Assembly (NCBI GenBank): GCA_963742715.1
Contig: CAVUMR010000001.1
Span: 1,364,001 to 1,428,000 of the forward strand
From: CAVUMR01 sp963742715
GTDB lineage: Bacteria > Actinomycetota > Actinomycetes > Mycobacteriales > Micromonosporaceae
Length of the DNA: 64,000 nt
Direction of reading: 5' to 3'
Part shown: positions 1-8,604 of the stretch, piece after piece
Layout of the letters: the number at the start of each line of letters is the position of its first letter
How positions within the stretch are numbered: the stretch's first letter is position 1
The notes under the pieces: generated by a model
Databases searched by the model: none
What the model saw: only the letters and a program-made list of their open reading frames with translations
Told to the model about the DNA's origin: nothing
Translations under genes and position numbers: made by a program

Positions 1-216
1 CATGCGGCTCGCGATCGGACATCGGCGCTCCTCGGACAAAGAAAACCAGCATGGTGTACGCGGCCGCGCCCGCGCGACCGGTGCGTCGCCAACGACCAGC
101 GGCGTGCTGACTCAGGTTCCCACGCGCCGGCTCGCCACGTTGAGTAGTCGCGGGCTCCACTGGTATAAGTGCGCCGTAACGTCAGCTGTGTACACCGGTT
201 ACGCTCACCGTTCGCA

Positions 217-258
217 CCGGTTGAGCTGATCAGAAGCCGGTTGACGCTGATCAGAAGC
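217..258. repeat. Tandem 21-22 bp direct repeat upstream of the YfhO-like gene
   Basis: Two adjacent copies of a unit reading ccggttga, then one or two variable bases, then ctgatcagaagc. The second copy begins at the last base of the first. Each contains the partial palindrome tgatca and a TTGA(G/C) element resembling a -35 box. Apart from this, I see nothing I can call with confidence in bases 1-287. The position just ahead of the first ATG at 288 would suit paired regulator sites, but no regulator can be assigned. Confidence 0.6.
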
Positions 259-549
259 ATGCGGAGCCGCGGCGCGGGCCGCCCGGTATGAGCAGCACGG
301 GAGCATCTCATCGACGCAAGGACCGAGCGGACGTCCGGGTTCGCGGGCGAGTCTGCGCTCCGTCCCGAACGGGTCGACCGCACCACCGAAGAACAAGCCG
401 CGGCCGACGCCGACAGCGAGGCGCCAGAGGCGACCGCCCCGGACGAGCAACCGCGGCATGCTCCCGCGCCGCCGATCGAGTCCGACGAGTCGGCTGCCGA
501 ACCACCCACCGCTCGGCGCTGGCGGCGGCTCCCCGATCCGATCACCAGC

Positions 550-3387
550 GTGGTGGTACTGGCGATCGCCACGTTCGCCCTGCTCGGAATCGGTTCCCCG
601 CTGCTCGGCAGCACGATATTCGCGGGTACCGACATTTTCCCGGGCATGACGCTCTACCGGGACGCCGGCATTCCGGCCACCGGTACGCACACGATCAACC
701 TGGGCGACACGATCGACGCCGGCTTCCCGCGGGCGGCCGTGTTCGGGGACGCGATCCGACACGGGCACATCACGGTGTGGGATCCCAACCAGGGCGGTGG
801 CGCTCCCCTCGGCGCCACCCCGAACGAGGGCCTCGGATCCCCGGTCGCCATCGCGTACTGGCTGCTCCCGGCCTGGCTCGCGCCCGCGTACCTGAAACTG
901 CTGGAGATCATCTGCGGGATCGGCGGGTGCTTCCTGTACCTGCGGCGGCTGCGGCTGGGTCGCGCGGCGGCGCTGCTCGGCGGGCTGGTCTTCACCAGCA
1001 GCGCGTTCCTGATCGTGTGGACGAACTGGCCGCAGACCCGGGTCGCGACGTTCATCCCCGCGTTCTTCTGGGCGCTCGAATGCCTGGTACAGCAACGGCG
1101 GATCCGGGACGGCGCGCTGGTCGCGCTGACCGTGGCGGCGATGCTGTTCGGCGGCTTCCCGTCGGTCACCGGGTACGCGCTGCTCACCGGCGCCGGCTAT
1201 CTGCTCGTCCGGGTACTCGCCCAGTACGGCTGGCGCGGCCGGCGCCCGATCGGCGTACTGGCCGGTGCCGCGGCCGGGGTGTTCGGCGGGGTCGCGCTGA
1301 CCGCGGTACAACTCCTGCCGTTCGTGTACTTCATGTCCGGCACGCTGATCCGCGGCCGCGGCCAGGGGCCCGGCGACCACATCCCGTTCGAGCTGCTCAG
1401 CACCACGATCGCGCCTTTCGCGTTCGGTACCACCAACCCGACGCACCAGCCGCTGTGGTTCCACATCCGGATCCTGATCGAGGAGAACGCGTACTTCGGC
1501 GCGGCGGCGGTGGTGCTCGCGGTGACCGCGGTCGCGCTCGCGCGGTACGGCCGACAACTGCTGCCTCGCGGCGTGTGGCTGTTCACCGTGCTCGCCACGC
1601 TCGGCTGGGCGGAACTGGTCTTCCTCGGCGGTCCGCCGCTCGCGGTCGCGCAGAAGCTGCCGGTGCTGTTCGAGGACAACTTCGTCGGCCGCGCCCGCAG
1701 CATCCTCGGCTTCCTCGTCGCGGTCCTCGCCGCGACCGGCTTCGAGCTGCTGCTGCGCCGCCGTACCGCGCTGGCCAGCAAAGACGCCGGCGCGGTGGAG
1801 ACCGCGGTCCCGGGGCGGCTCGCCCGGGCGTACCCCATCGTGGTCTGGATTGGTTCTGCGGTCATCGGCGGCTACGCGATCCTGCGCGGGTTCCACTGGG
1901 CCCAGCAGAAGCAGGCGGCGCAGCACCGGACCGGCCTGTCCACCTTCTTCCTGCACCAGGTCGCGATCGGGCTGGTGTTCGTCGCGGCCGCCGCGGCGTG
2001 CGCGGCATTCCTGTGGTTCGGCCCGGCGCTGCGATCCGGAAACGGCCGCGGGACCGGCGGGCCCAGGCTGGCCCGGTTCGGCGGCTCGGGCTTCGTCCGG
2101 TTCGCCGCCGCCGTCGCGATCCCGGCGCTGATCGCCGTACAGGGCCTGATGCTGGTCCGGCCGTACTACCCGCGCAGCGAGCGCTTCACCTTCTATCCGG
2201 AGACGCAGACCCATCAGTACCTGGCCGAGCACCTGGGTCATCAGCGCTTCTACGGCGTGAACGGCGCGATCTTCGGCGGTACCGACATCATCCACGGGCT
2301 GCGGGGCCTGCACGCGCACTCGTTCCTGGACAGTCGATTCGCCGAGCTGGTCGAAGAACTGCCCGGCAAGCAATTGGGTACGCCCGCGACCGTGCTCGGC
2401 GGGATCTTCGCCGACGGCGCGGTGGTGCGCAGCCCGGTACTGGACCGGCTCGGCGTCAGCTACTACGTGGTGCCGCAGGAGCTGCCGGTGCTCGGGCACG
2501 TCCAGCCGGACACCGGCGACGGTTCCGCGGTGGCGCTCGCGCCGGACCGACCGGTGACCGTTCCGCTGCCGGTACACGGCCCGGTACGCGCGGTGGGGGT
2601 CACCCCGGTCGGGTTGGCGGCGGGTACCGCGTTGACCGGCAGGATCTCCATCGAGCTACGGGACGGGACGGGTCGTACCGTCACGCGCACCGACCGGATG
2701 GACTGGTCGGCCAAGGACCGGACACCGTTCTATGTCGCGCTGCCGGCCGAGCAGGTGTCCGCCGAGCAACAGCTGACCGCCGTGGTCACGCTGCACGGAG
2801 GTGCAGCGATGCGACTCGCGGCTCGGAGCGGCACTCCGGCACTGTCGGTGGTCACCGGTACCGGCGACGGACTGCGCGTGGTCGACGGCGGCCCGGCCGT
2901 CATCTACCAGCGCCAGACCGCCCTACCTCGGGTGCGCTGGGCCAGCCGTACCGTGGTCGAACCCGACGCCGCACGCCGGCTGGACCTGCTGGCCAGCGGG
3001 CAGGTACCCGCCGACACGGTGGTGCTGGACGCGCCCGGCACGGCGGCTGACGGCGAGCCGGCGACCGTGCGGTGGCGCACCGACGCCGCCGAGGAGATGG
3101 CCCTGGACGTGGACGCGACGGGCGACGGCTACCTGGTCTTCGCCGACGCGATCCGGCGGGCCTGGTCGGTGACCGTGGACGGCAAGCCGGCCACGTTCGT
3201 ACCGGCGGACCACGGGCTCGTCGCCGTCGCCGTCCCGGCCGGGTCGCACACGGTCCGCGCCCGGTACGCCACGCCGTACCACGGCGCGGGGACCTGGATC
3301 AGTGGCCTGACCGCCCTGCTCGGCCTCGGGCTGATCGGCGCGGCCTGGTGGCGCCGCCGTCGATCGGCACCCCGTCCACCTGCGTAG
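550..3387 (+). CDS. YfhO-family polytopic membrane protein
   Basis: A 945-residue protein read from GTG 550. Many hydrophobic segments are visible, beginning VVVLAIATFALLGIG, then clusters near residues 120-330 and 430-530. They are followed by a soluble beta-rich portion and a last helix near residue 925 ending in WWRRRR. The C-terminal sequence SVTVDGKPATFVPADHGLVA and the segment FYPETQTHQYLAEHLG fit the YfhO family, whose characterised members act in glycosylation of cell-surface polymers; the exact role here is unknown. The start is doubtful. The same frame is open back to a TGA at about 289-291, with good codon usage and an acidic, Pro-rich translation ending RRWRRLPDPITS, but contains no ATG, GTG or TTG. 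An ATG at 288 lies in another frame. A one-base frameshift near the 5' end, in the cell or in the assembly, would reconcile these. Confident about family, not about the N-terminus. Confidence 0.85.
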   Translation: MVVLAIATFALLGIGSPLLGSTIFAGTDIFPGMTLYRDAGIPATGTHTINLGDTIDAGFPRAAVFGDAIRHGHITVWDPNQGGGAPLGATPNEGLGSPVAIAYWLLPAWLAPAYLKLLEIICGIGGCFLYLRRLRLGRAAALLGGLVFTSSAFLIVWTNWPQTRVATFIPAFFWALECLVQQRRIRDGALVALTVAAMLFGGFPSVTGYALLTGAGYLLVRVLAQYGWRGRRPIGVLAGAAAGVFGGVALTAVQLLPFVYFMSGTLIRGRGQGPGDHIPFELLSTTIAPFAFGTTNPTHQPLWFHIRILIEENAYFGAAAVVLAVTAVALARYGRQLLPRGVWLFTVLATLGWAELVFLGGPPLAVAQKLPVLFEDNFVGRARSILGFLVAVLAATGFELLLRRRTALASKDAGAVETAVPGRLARAYPIVVWIGSAVIGGYAILRGFHWAQQKQAAQHRTGLSTFFLHQVAIGLVFVAAAAACAAFLWFGPALRSGNGRGTGGPRLARFGGSGFVRFAAAVAIPALIAVQGLMLVRPYYPRSERFTFYPETQTHQYLAEHLGHQRFYGVNGAIFGGTDIIHGLRGLHAHSFLDSRFAELVEELPGKQLGTPATVLGGIFADGAVVRSPVLDRLGVSYYVVPQELPVLGHVQPDTGDGSAVALAPDRPVTVPLPVHGPVRAVGVTPVGLAAGTALTGRISIELRDGTGRTVTRTDRMDWSAKDRTPFYVALPAEQVSAEQQLTAVVTLHGGAAMRLAARSGTPALSVVTGTGDGLRVVDGGPAVIYQRQTALPRVRWASRTVVEPDAARRLDLLASGQVPADTVVLDAPGTAADGEPATVRWRTDAAEEMALDVDATGDGYLVFADAIRRAWSVTVDGKPATFVPADHGLVAVAVPAGSHTVRARYATPYHGAGTWISGLTALLGLGLIGAAWWRRRRSAPRPPA

Positions 3388-3415
3388 GGCGCCCATTTCC
3401 CGTCTTATGCGTGAC

Positions 3416-3431
3416 TTCTACCCGAGTAGAA
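3416..3431. promoter_or_regulatory. Inverted repeat TTCTAC-N4-GTAGAA
   Basis: Six-base arms around ccga, flanked on both sides by cgtgac. It sits in the AT-richer gap (3388-3661) before the small membrane protein. It could be an operator or a weak hairpin after the YfhO-like gene. The rest of the gap shows no coding sequence I trust. Confidence 0.3.
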
Positions 3432-3661
3432 CGTGACGCACACGACTTGGACGAACCGCTCCAGCGTGCACCTGCCATAGAGCAGCGGGAATGTCGACGC
3501 GCTGGCCTTCTCCAGTCGAACGCTTTTACTTCGAGTCAAATATACGGACATCCGAACATGCGCAATCGGGCATCTACAGTCCGCGCATCTCACAGGGATT
3601 CGACAATCATTTCTTGATCTACGACTTCACTTATGGATACCCACTCGATAGATTGCCTACC

Positions 3662-4045
3662 ATGAAAGGGATCGCGCGATACTGGGGCTACCTGCTGTTC
3701 GTAGTACTCGTGACCGCATGGTGGAATCGCTCAGTCGGACCAGTCGCATTACTCGTGTTGTCATTGCTGGTAACCGGCTATTTTCTCCTTCAAGCACCAG
3801 TCTGGTGCGGCGCGATCACCAGGGATGGGACCCTTTGTCGCCGGAACTCCGGTGGCCTATTGCTCGGCTGCAGCTTCCGACAACACAAGTGGCAGAAACT
3901 ACAGATGACCATCGTGCCGCACGCATGGCGCAAGTTGAACCGCGGTCTATGGGCATCGCCGAGAGAAGGCTTGACGACAATCGGCGCAGTGCTCGGCATC
4001 GTCTCCACGGTCGCCGCCTTGATGGCGCAACTGGTATCCGCTTGA
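3662..4045 (+). CDS. Small membrane protein with a C-terminal Cys/His metal-binding-like motif
   Basis: 127 residues from ATG 3662. The frame is open back to 3491, but the upstream part reads as non-coding and has poor codon bias. Two adjacent hydrophobic helices cover about residues 10-21 and 26-45. Then comes C49-x9-C59-x10-C70-x4-H75 within a pattern CGAITRDGTLCRR...GCSFRQHK. This resembles the short Cys-rich segment seen in many phage and actinobacterial small proteins (CGxxTxxGxxCxx...CxxHxxxK) and is probably a zinc knuckle. A last hydrophobic stretch lies near residues 105-125. The gene and its flanks (3400-4060) are clearly richer in A/T than neighbours and use rarer codons, which suggests acquisition from outside. 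No ribosome binding site is obvious. Function unknown. Confidence 0.6.
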   Translation: MKGIARYWGYLLFVVLVTAWWNRSVGPVALLVLSLLVTGYFLLQAPVWCGAITRDGTLCRRNSGGLLLGCSFRQHKWQKLQMTIVPHAWRKLNRGLWASPREGLTTIGAVLGIVSTVAALMAQLVSA

Positions 4046-4182
4046 ACCGACTCCTCGTTGTTTAGCGGTGGCACCGGTGCGGGCTCCGTCCACCCGATCG
4101 ATGAGTTCTGCGTGGCCACGTGGTCTGCATGGTGGGAACGTCCCGGGGAAGGCCCAGGATGAGACGCGAGGAGCGTGCCGCC

Positions 4183-4668
4183 ATGGCCGAGGAGAACGTG
4201 AGCGCCACCCTGACTGTCGCCGTACCCGCCGCGAGAGTGTTCGCGGTGCTGGCGGACCCGACGACCCATTCCGCGATCGACGGCACCGGCTGGGTTCAGG
4301 AAGCCGCCAACCAGGCGCCGCTGACCGAGGTGGGGCAGGTCTTCCGGGTGGACATGTACCACCCCGACCATCCGGACGGTAACTACCAGGTGGCGAACAA
4401 GGTCCTCGTGTTCGACCCGCCGCGCGCCATCGGCTGGCTGCCGGGGGTGGAGCAGGGCGACGGCGACCTTGAGTTCGGCGGGTGGACCTGGCGATACGAT
4501 CTTGCGCCGCTCGGTCCGTCCGAGACCGAGGTGACGCTCACCTACGACTGGTCGGCGGTACCGCAGTCCATCCGGGAGTATCTCCACTTCCCGCCATTCG
4601 GCCCTGAGCACCTCATCAACTCGCTGCGGCACCTGGCCGAGCTCGCCGCACCGACCTCCCGGGCCTGA
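4183..4668 (+). CDS. SRPBCC (START-like) domain protein
   Basis: 161 residues starting MAEENVSATLTVAVPAARVF, a typical opening for the polyketide-cyclase/dehydrase-like SRPBCC fold, where a first strand is followed by a helix reading VFAVLADPTTHS. Length matches a single domain that binds a hydrophobic ligand in a cavity. Later strands include WTWRYDLAPLGPSETEVTLTY, and a C-terminal helix covers roughly the last 30 residues. ATG 4183 is chosen because an aggag lies about 10 bases upstream and the preceding residues do not fit the fold; ATG 4159 is an alternative. It stands alone, about 80 bases ahead of the esterase. Ligand unknown. Confidence 0.8.
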   Translation: MAEENVSATLTVAVPAARVFAVLADPTTHSAIDGTGWVQEAANQAPLTEVGQVFRVDMYHPDHPDGNYQVANKVLVFDPPRAIGWLPGVEQGDGDLEFGGWTWRYDLAPLGPSETEVTLTYDWSAVPQSIREYLHFPPFGPEHLINSLRHLAELAAPTSRA

Positions 4669-4749
4669 ACGCCCCGCGCGCCTGGACCATCCATCGAACC
4701 TTGCCGAAACCGACAACTCGGGCGCACCGGATCCATGATCCTCTAGTAC

Positions 4750-6393
4750 ATGATCAAGATCCGATATCTCGTTGTCGCGGTCACCGCGGCCGCGGCGCTC
4801 ACCCTCAGCGCGACAGGCCGGACCGCGGCGTCCGCCGCACCCGACGACCCGATCGCCGACGAGGCCGTCGTCCAGACCACCAGTGGTTGGGTACGGGGCG
4901 ACGTGGCCGGCGACCACCGGGTGTTCCGCGGCATCCCGTACGCGGCACCACCGGTCGGCGAGCTGCGCTGGCGGTATCCGCGGCCGGTCGCGAGCTGGTC
5001 GGACATCCGCGACGCGATCCGCCCCGGATCGGCATGTCCGCAGGTCGACGGCGGTTTCACCGGTGACTTCGGCGGCGGTACGCCAGAAGTCGTCGGTACC
5101 GAGGACTGCCTGTACCTCAACGTCACCACTCCACACGAGGACATCCAGACGGTCCGGCGCGCCGCGATGGAACAGCCCGCCGCGCCGCTGCCGGTGCTGG
5201 TGTACCTGCACGGCGGTGGGTTCATCAACGGCAGCGGCGACCAGTACGACCCGACCGAACTGGTGGTACGCGGCAACGTCATCGTCGTCACGGTCAACTA
5301 CCGGCTCGGCGCGCTCGGCTTCCTCGCCCATCCGGCGCTGCTCGACGCGTACAACGGCAACTTCGGGCTCGCCGACCAGCAGGCGGCGCTGCGCTGGGTA
5401 CGGCAGAACATCGCCGCGTTCGGTGGCGACCCGCGCAACGTGACGCTGTGGGGCCAGTCGGCCGGTGCGTTCAGTGTGTGCGCGCAGCTGGCCGCACCGG
5501 GCGCCAGCGGCCTGTTCCAGCGCGCGATCGTGCAGAGCGGCCCGTGCGGGAACGCGTTCGTGACCAGGCAGGTCGCGGAGAAGCGGGGCCTCGCCACGGC
5601 GGCCGCGCGCGGCTGCGACAACCCCCGGACCGCCGCCGGGTGCCTGCGCCGCCTGCCCGTCGAGGACCTGGTCGGCATCAACGACAGTCAGGTGTACCTG
5701 GTACACCCGCACCTTTCCGACCTGCCCTGGCAGCCGGTGGCCGGTACGCCCGCGCTGCCGCTCCAACCGTTGACCGCGCTCCGGCTCGGCGCGACGCCAG
5801 CGGTGCCGATCCTGCAGGGCGGTACCAAGGACGAGATGCGCATGTTCGTGGCGCTGTCGTACGACGTGCCCGGGCGGCCGGTCACCGAGGCGGAGTACCC
5901 GAACCGGATCGGGCAGCTGTTCGGGGCGGCGCACGCCGACGCGATTCTCAGGGCGTACCCGCTGAGCAGCTATCCCTCGCCGGGGCTGGCCATGGCGGCG
6001 GTGCTGACCGACAGCGGCGGCCTGCTCGGTACCTGCTCGCAGCTCCCGGCCGATGACGCCGCCGCGCGCCGTGCCCCGGTGTACTCCTACGAGTTCGCCG
6101 AGGCGACCGGCGACGCTCTCGGCGGCCTGCCGCTCGGTGCGTCCCACGGCTCGGACCTGCGGTTCCTCTTCCCGTCGCTGCAGTGGCCGAAGCCCGATCC
6201 GCTGAGCCCGACCGAGCGGGTGCTGTCCGAGCGGCTGATCGACTACTGGACGGCGTTCGCGCGTACCGGTTCCCCGGATCCGTACTGGCCGAGCTACCGC
6301 AGCGGCGCCGCGTTGTCGCTGGCTACCGACCGCATCGCCCCGGTGGACGTGGCGAGCGAGCACCAGTGCGCGTTCTGGCGGTCGCACCAATGA
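4750..6393 (+). CDS. Secreted type B carboxylesterase / lipase
   Basis: 547 residues. A Sec signal peptide (MIKIRYLVVAVTAAAALTLS, cleavage probably after ASA) leads into an alpha/beta-hydrolase of the carboxylesterase type B family. Visible marks are VFRGIPYAAPPVG, the EDCLYLNV block, the oxyanion-hole HGGGF, NYRLGALGFL, and the nucleophile in GQSAG (Ser237). Candidate partners are Glu362 in GTKDEMR and His466 in GASHGSDL. Length matches the family. It should hydrolyse carboxylic esters outside the cell; the natural substrate cannot be read from sequence. No ribosome binding site is evident near 4740. It is monocistronic and ends before a strong terminator. Confidence 0.92.
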   Translation: MIKIRYLVVAVTAAAALTLSATGRTAASAAPDDPIADEAVVQTTSGWVRGDVAGDHRVFRGIPYAAPPVGELRWRYPRPVASWSDIRDAIRPGSACPQVDGGFTGDFGGGTPEVVGTEDCLYLNVTTPHEDIQTVRRAAMEQPAAPLPVLVYLHGGGFINGSGDQYDPTELVVRGNVIVVTVNYRLGALGFLAHPALLDAYNGNFGLADQQAALRWVRQNIAAFGGDPRNVTLWGQSAGAFSVCAQLAAPGASGLFQRAIVQSGPCGNAFVTRQVAEKRGLATAAARGCDNPRTAAGCLRRLPVEDLVGINDSQVYLVHPHLSDLPWQPVAGTPALPLQPLTALRLGATPAVPILQGGTKDEMRMFVALSYDVPGRPVTEAEYPNRIGQLFGAAHADAILRAYPLSSYPSPGLAMAAVLTDSGGLLGTCSQLPADDAAARRAPVYSYEFAEATGDALGGLPLGASHGSDLRFLFPSLQWPKPDPLSPTERVLSERLIDYWTAFARTGSPDPYWPSYRSGAALSLATDRIAPVDVASEHQCAFWRSHQ

Positions 6394-6446
6394 GCCGCGC
6401 CGGGCCAGCACGCAAACGGCGGGGACCGGCGCGATAACGGGTGCGG

Positions 6447-6510
6447 GGCCGGCGGCGCATAACAGCGCGGTCCGGCGCGCGGCGGTGGCCGGCGGCGCAT
6501 AACGGCGCGG
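6447..6510. repeat. Two 24-bp direct repeats, 40-bp period
   Basis: Copies at 6447-6470 and 6487-6510 read ggccggcggcgcataac(a/g)gcgcgg. A degenerate third copy may precede them near 6423. They fill most of the gap between the esterase gene and its terminator and carry no coding signal. Confidence 0.6.
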
Positions 6511-6544
6511 GGCCGGCGCGAATTTCGCTTCGCGCCGGCCCCGC
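6507..6544. terminator. Bidirectional terminator hairpin
   Basis: A perfect 16-bp stem (6507-6522 with 6529-6544; arm starts gcggggccggcgcgaa) closes a six-base loop tttcgc. It lies between the convergent esterase gene and the secreted-protein gene, so it can serve both. The U-tract is weak, as is usual in GC-rich actinobacteria. Confidence 0.8.
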
Positions 6545-6556
6545 ACTATTGGTAGG

Positions 6557-7210
6557 TCAGTTGACGAATACCGCGCTGCCGCCCTGAGTCGTGTCGACCA
6601 CCGGGCCATAGGTCGCGGTAAAGAATCCGGATCCGAAACAGGTGCCCGGCCCGGAGGCGAGGGTGAACTCCTGGTTCGTGAACGCAATCGTGTTTCCGTC
6701 GTTGGACGCCGTACCGGAAATGCTCGATCCGCTGTAGACGCAGGTCACCGTGCCGAACAGGGTGCTCAGTACGACGGTGGTCTGCAGAGCGCCGCTGACG
6801 CTCACCGCGCCGGTCGAATCGACCGTGGAGGTGTACGGCAAGTTGTCGACGGTCACGCTGTCGACACCGAACACGCCGACGACGTTGCTCGTGCAGTCGT
6901 CGAAGTTCTGGGCCGTGATCGACTCGCCGGCGGTACCGGGAGCGGCCGGGTTGTCGGTGACGGTGGCGGTGAAGCCGGAGGTCGAGCAGGTCACGCCGCT
7001 GCTGCCGTCCGCGGACGAGGAGAAGTTCGCGGTGGTACCGCTGGCCAGGCTGGCGGTGACGGTGTCGCCGGCCGCGACCTCGGTGCCGCCGGCGCTGCCG
7101 GTGGTGAGTACCCCGCCGGCGGTCACGGGTGCGGACGCGAACGCCGAGGCGGTGGGGGCGACCAGCAGTGCTCCGGCCGCGGCGATGGCGAGGACAAGCT
7201 GCTTGCGCAT
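6557..7210 (-). CDS. Secreted Cys-rich beta-type protein of unknown function
   Basis: 217 residues from ATG 7210, supported by gaaggag eight bases upstream. The N-terminus MRKQLVLAIAAAGALLVAPT is a signal peptide with likely cleavage at ASA. The mature part is rich in Thr, Ser, Gly and Val, with four spaced cysteines seen in VTCST, DDCTS, VTCVY and GTCFG, suggesting two disulfides in an all-beta domain. The pattern resembles a group of small secreted actinobacterial proteins of unknown role; I do not recognise a catalytic motif. The reading frame continues upstream to 7363, but that part consists of the repeats at 7246-7335 and is more likely leader. Confidence 0.8.
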   Translation of the reverse strand: MRKQLVLAIAAAGALLVAPTASAFASAPVTAGGVLTTGSAGGTEVAAGDTVTASLASGTTANFSSSADGSSGVTCSTSGFTATVTDNPAAPGTAGESITAQNFDDCTSNVVGVFGVDSVTVDNLPYTSTVDSTGAVSVSGALQTTVVLSTLFGTVTCVYSGSSISGTASNDGNTIAFTNQEFTLASGPGTCFGSGFFTATYGPVVDTTQGGSAVFVN

Positions 7211-7245
7211 GGGGCTGCTCCTTCGTCGAATCGGGTCGACAACAA

Positions 7246-7335
7246 GCTGTTTTCGTCGGGCGAGCGCCGTTTCTGTCGGGGAATGCTGTTTCCGTCGGGC
7301 GCGCTGGTTCCATAGGGCGCGCTGGTTCGGTCGGG
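7246..7335. repeat. Five imperfect 15-bp repeats in the leader of the secreted-protein gene
   Basis: Units at 7246, 7266, 7285, 7303 and 7321 follow gc(t/c)g(t/g)tt-then-variable-then-(g/a)ggg, best copy gctgtttccgtcggg. Spacing is 20, 19, 18 and 18 bases. They lie 36-125 bases upstream of the start codon at 7210 on the minus strand, a reasonable place for regulator sites or a structured 5' leader. Confidence 0.55.
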
Positions 7336-7473
7336 ACAGGGGCAGACGGAATTCAGGCGTCATGCGTTAACCGCCGATGGCCGGCTTGGGAGAATTCCGG
7401 AATTCGATCGTGGGTCGACAAGGGAATCGGGGGACAATTGCTGGGCGGATGATTCTTGGTCGACCGGTCGAGC

Positions 7474-7493
7474 ACCTTACCCCGGAGTAAGGT
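7474..7493. promoter_or_regulatory. Perfect 7-bp-arm inverted repeat (operator or small hairpin)
   Basis: accttac, six bases, gtaaggt. It lies in the 574-base gap (7211-7784) between the divergent secreted-protein gene and the glycosylase-like gene, close to neither start. The size and A/T content fit a dimeric repressor site. Besides this, the leader repeats and the 68-nt element, the gap holds nothing else I can support. Confidence 0.4.
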
Positions 7494-7567
7494 ACTGACG
7501 GGAAGGGTAGAGGATCGTCCGGTATCACCACAAGTGTCCGTTCTTGGCAGCGCGGCCAAAGAACCCC

Positions 7568-7635
7568 CAAGATCGTCGTTTGCTGCCCGCCAGGTGCACG
7601 TCACTGCACCGGACGCGTACCAAACGACGATCTTG
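7568..7635 (-). repeat. 68-nt dispersed inverted-repeat element, copy 1
   Basis: The ends are a perfect 15-bp inverted repeat (caagatcgtcgtttg at 7568 and its complement at 7621). Inside is a second hairpin, ggtgca (7593-7598) with tgcacc (7605-7610). Reverse-complemented, the whole 68 bases align without gaps to 18528-18595, with about 50 of 68 identical by my manual alignment. Two differences preserve pairing: T-A to C-G in the outer stem and T-A to C-G in the inner stem. It is intergenic and upstream of the gene at 7785, so it is not a terminator here. Probably a small mobile or structured repeat family. Confidence 0.75.
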
Positions 7636-7784
7636 AGTTTGGGAAAGGCTCCGCGGTGGCCGCCAGGACGGCGTCGGGCGGCGCCGGCAACGCCACACAA
7701 CCCGGCCGATCGGTTATCCGACTGGACGAGTCCCGCGGGTCTCACTGTGTGTTACGAACCCACGTATCACCAGAGGAGACCGCT

Positions 7785-8603
7785 GTGTTCGACAGCTTCG
7801 ATCCCGGATCCAGCTTCGATCCCGGATACGTGGAAAAGCCGTACGCCAGCCTGGTCGCCGACTTCCCCGGCGGCGAGACGTACCCGCCGGACTCGTTCCG
7901 GATCGAGTGGGGACCGCTGTTCCACCGCGGTCGGCTCGACGGCACGGCGCGACTCCTCGTGATCGGCCAGGACCCGGCCGCGCAGGAGACCGTGGTACGC
8001 CGGATCCTCGTCGGCGAGGCAGGTCAGCGGGTACAGGGCTTCCTCGCCAAGCTCGGCCTCACCGACAGCTACGTAGCCCTGAACACGTTCCTGTACAGCG
8101 TGGTCGGCACACCGTCCGGGCTGGTCAACGACGCGCACATCGCCGAGTACCGGGAGCGCTGGCTCGCCGCGGTGTTCGCGAACAACTCGATCGAGGGCGT
8201 GGTCACCTTCGGCCGGTACGCCGACCGCGCCTGGCACCACTGGGCCGAGCGGCCGGCCGGCATCGCGTACGCGACCGCGACCCATCCGACCGCGCCATCC
8301 CGGGTACCGGCCGGCCAACGCGCCGAAGCCACCCGTGAACTGCTGGTGAGCTGGAACAACGCGCTGGCGACCCTGCACGGCCGGATCACCGCGGACCGGC
8401 CGACCGGACTCGAGCCCTACGGCGACGACTTCGGCCCCGGCGAACTGCTTCCGATCCCGGCCCGGGACCTGCCGCCCGGTACGCCCGACTGGATGCGCGA
8501 CGGACGGTCCTGGGCGGGCCGCGGACCCGGGTCCGACGACGACCCTGCCCGAGCCGTACTCACCGTGACCGTGCCCGCCGCGGCCCGGCAATGGGAGGAC
8601 TGA
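7785..8603 (+). CDS. Uracil-DNA glycosylase-superfamily protein
   Basis: 272 residues from GTG 7785, preceded by agaggaga. The middle carries the superfamily's two marker loops: LLVIGQDPAAQE, matching the catalytic water-activating loop (GxDP), and ATHPTAPSR, matching the HPS-type loop that holds the DNA strand. There are no cysteines, so it cannot be an iron-sulfur family 4 or 5 enzyme. The C-terminal 70 residues are Pro/Gly/Asp-rich and look unstructured. One base separates its stop from the next ATG, so it is co-translated with the amidohydrolase. Whether it removes uracil or another base, or has lost activity, is not decidable from sequence. Confidence 0.75.
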   Translation: MFDSFDPGSSFDPGYVEKPYASLVADFPGGETYPPDSFRIEWGPLFHRGRLDGTARLLVIGQDPAAQETVVRRILVGEAGQRVQGFLAKLGLTDSYVALNTFLYSVVGTPSGLVNDAHIAEYRERWLAAVFANNSIEGVVTFGRYADRAWHHWAERPAGIAYATATHPTAPSRVPAGQRAEATRELLVSWNNALATLHGRITADRPTGLEPYGDDFGPGELLPIPARDLPPGTPDWMRDGRSWAGRGPGSDDDPARAVLTVTVPAAARQWED

Positions 8604-8604
8604 G

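Noticed and set aside
2..229. Short plus-strand frame at the window's start
   Set aside because: No ribosome binding site, poor codon bias, no recognisable sequence; truncated at the edge so cannot be excluded fully.
205..2577. Long minus-strand open frame opposite the YfhO-like gene
   Set aside because: High GC opens long antisense frames; the translation is Arg/Gly-rich with no family resemblance, while the plus strand has a clear membrane protein.
3790..6687. 965-codon minus-strand frame across the esterase gene
   Set aside because: It shadows a well-supported esterase and SRPBCC gene and lacks any domain or codon support.
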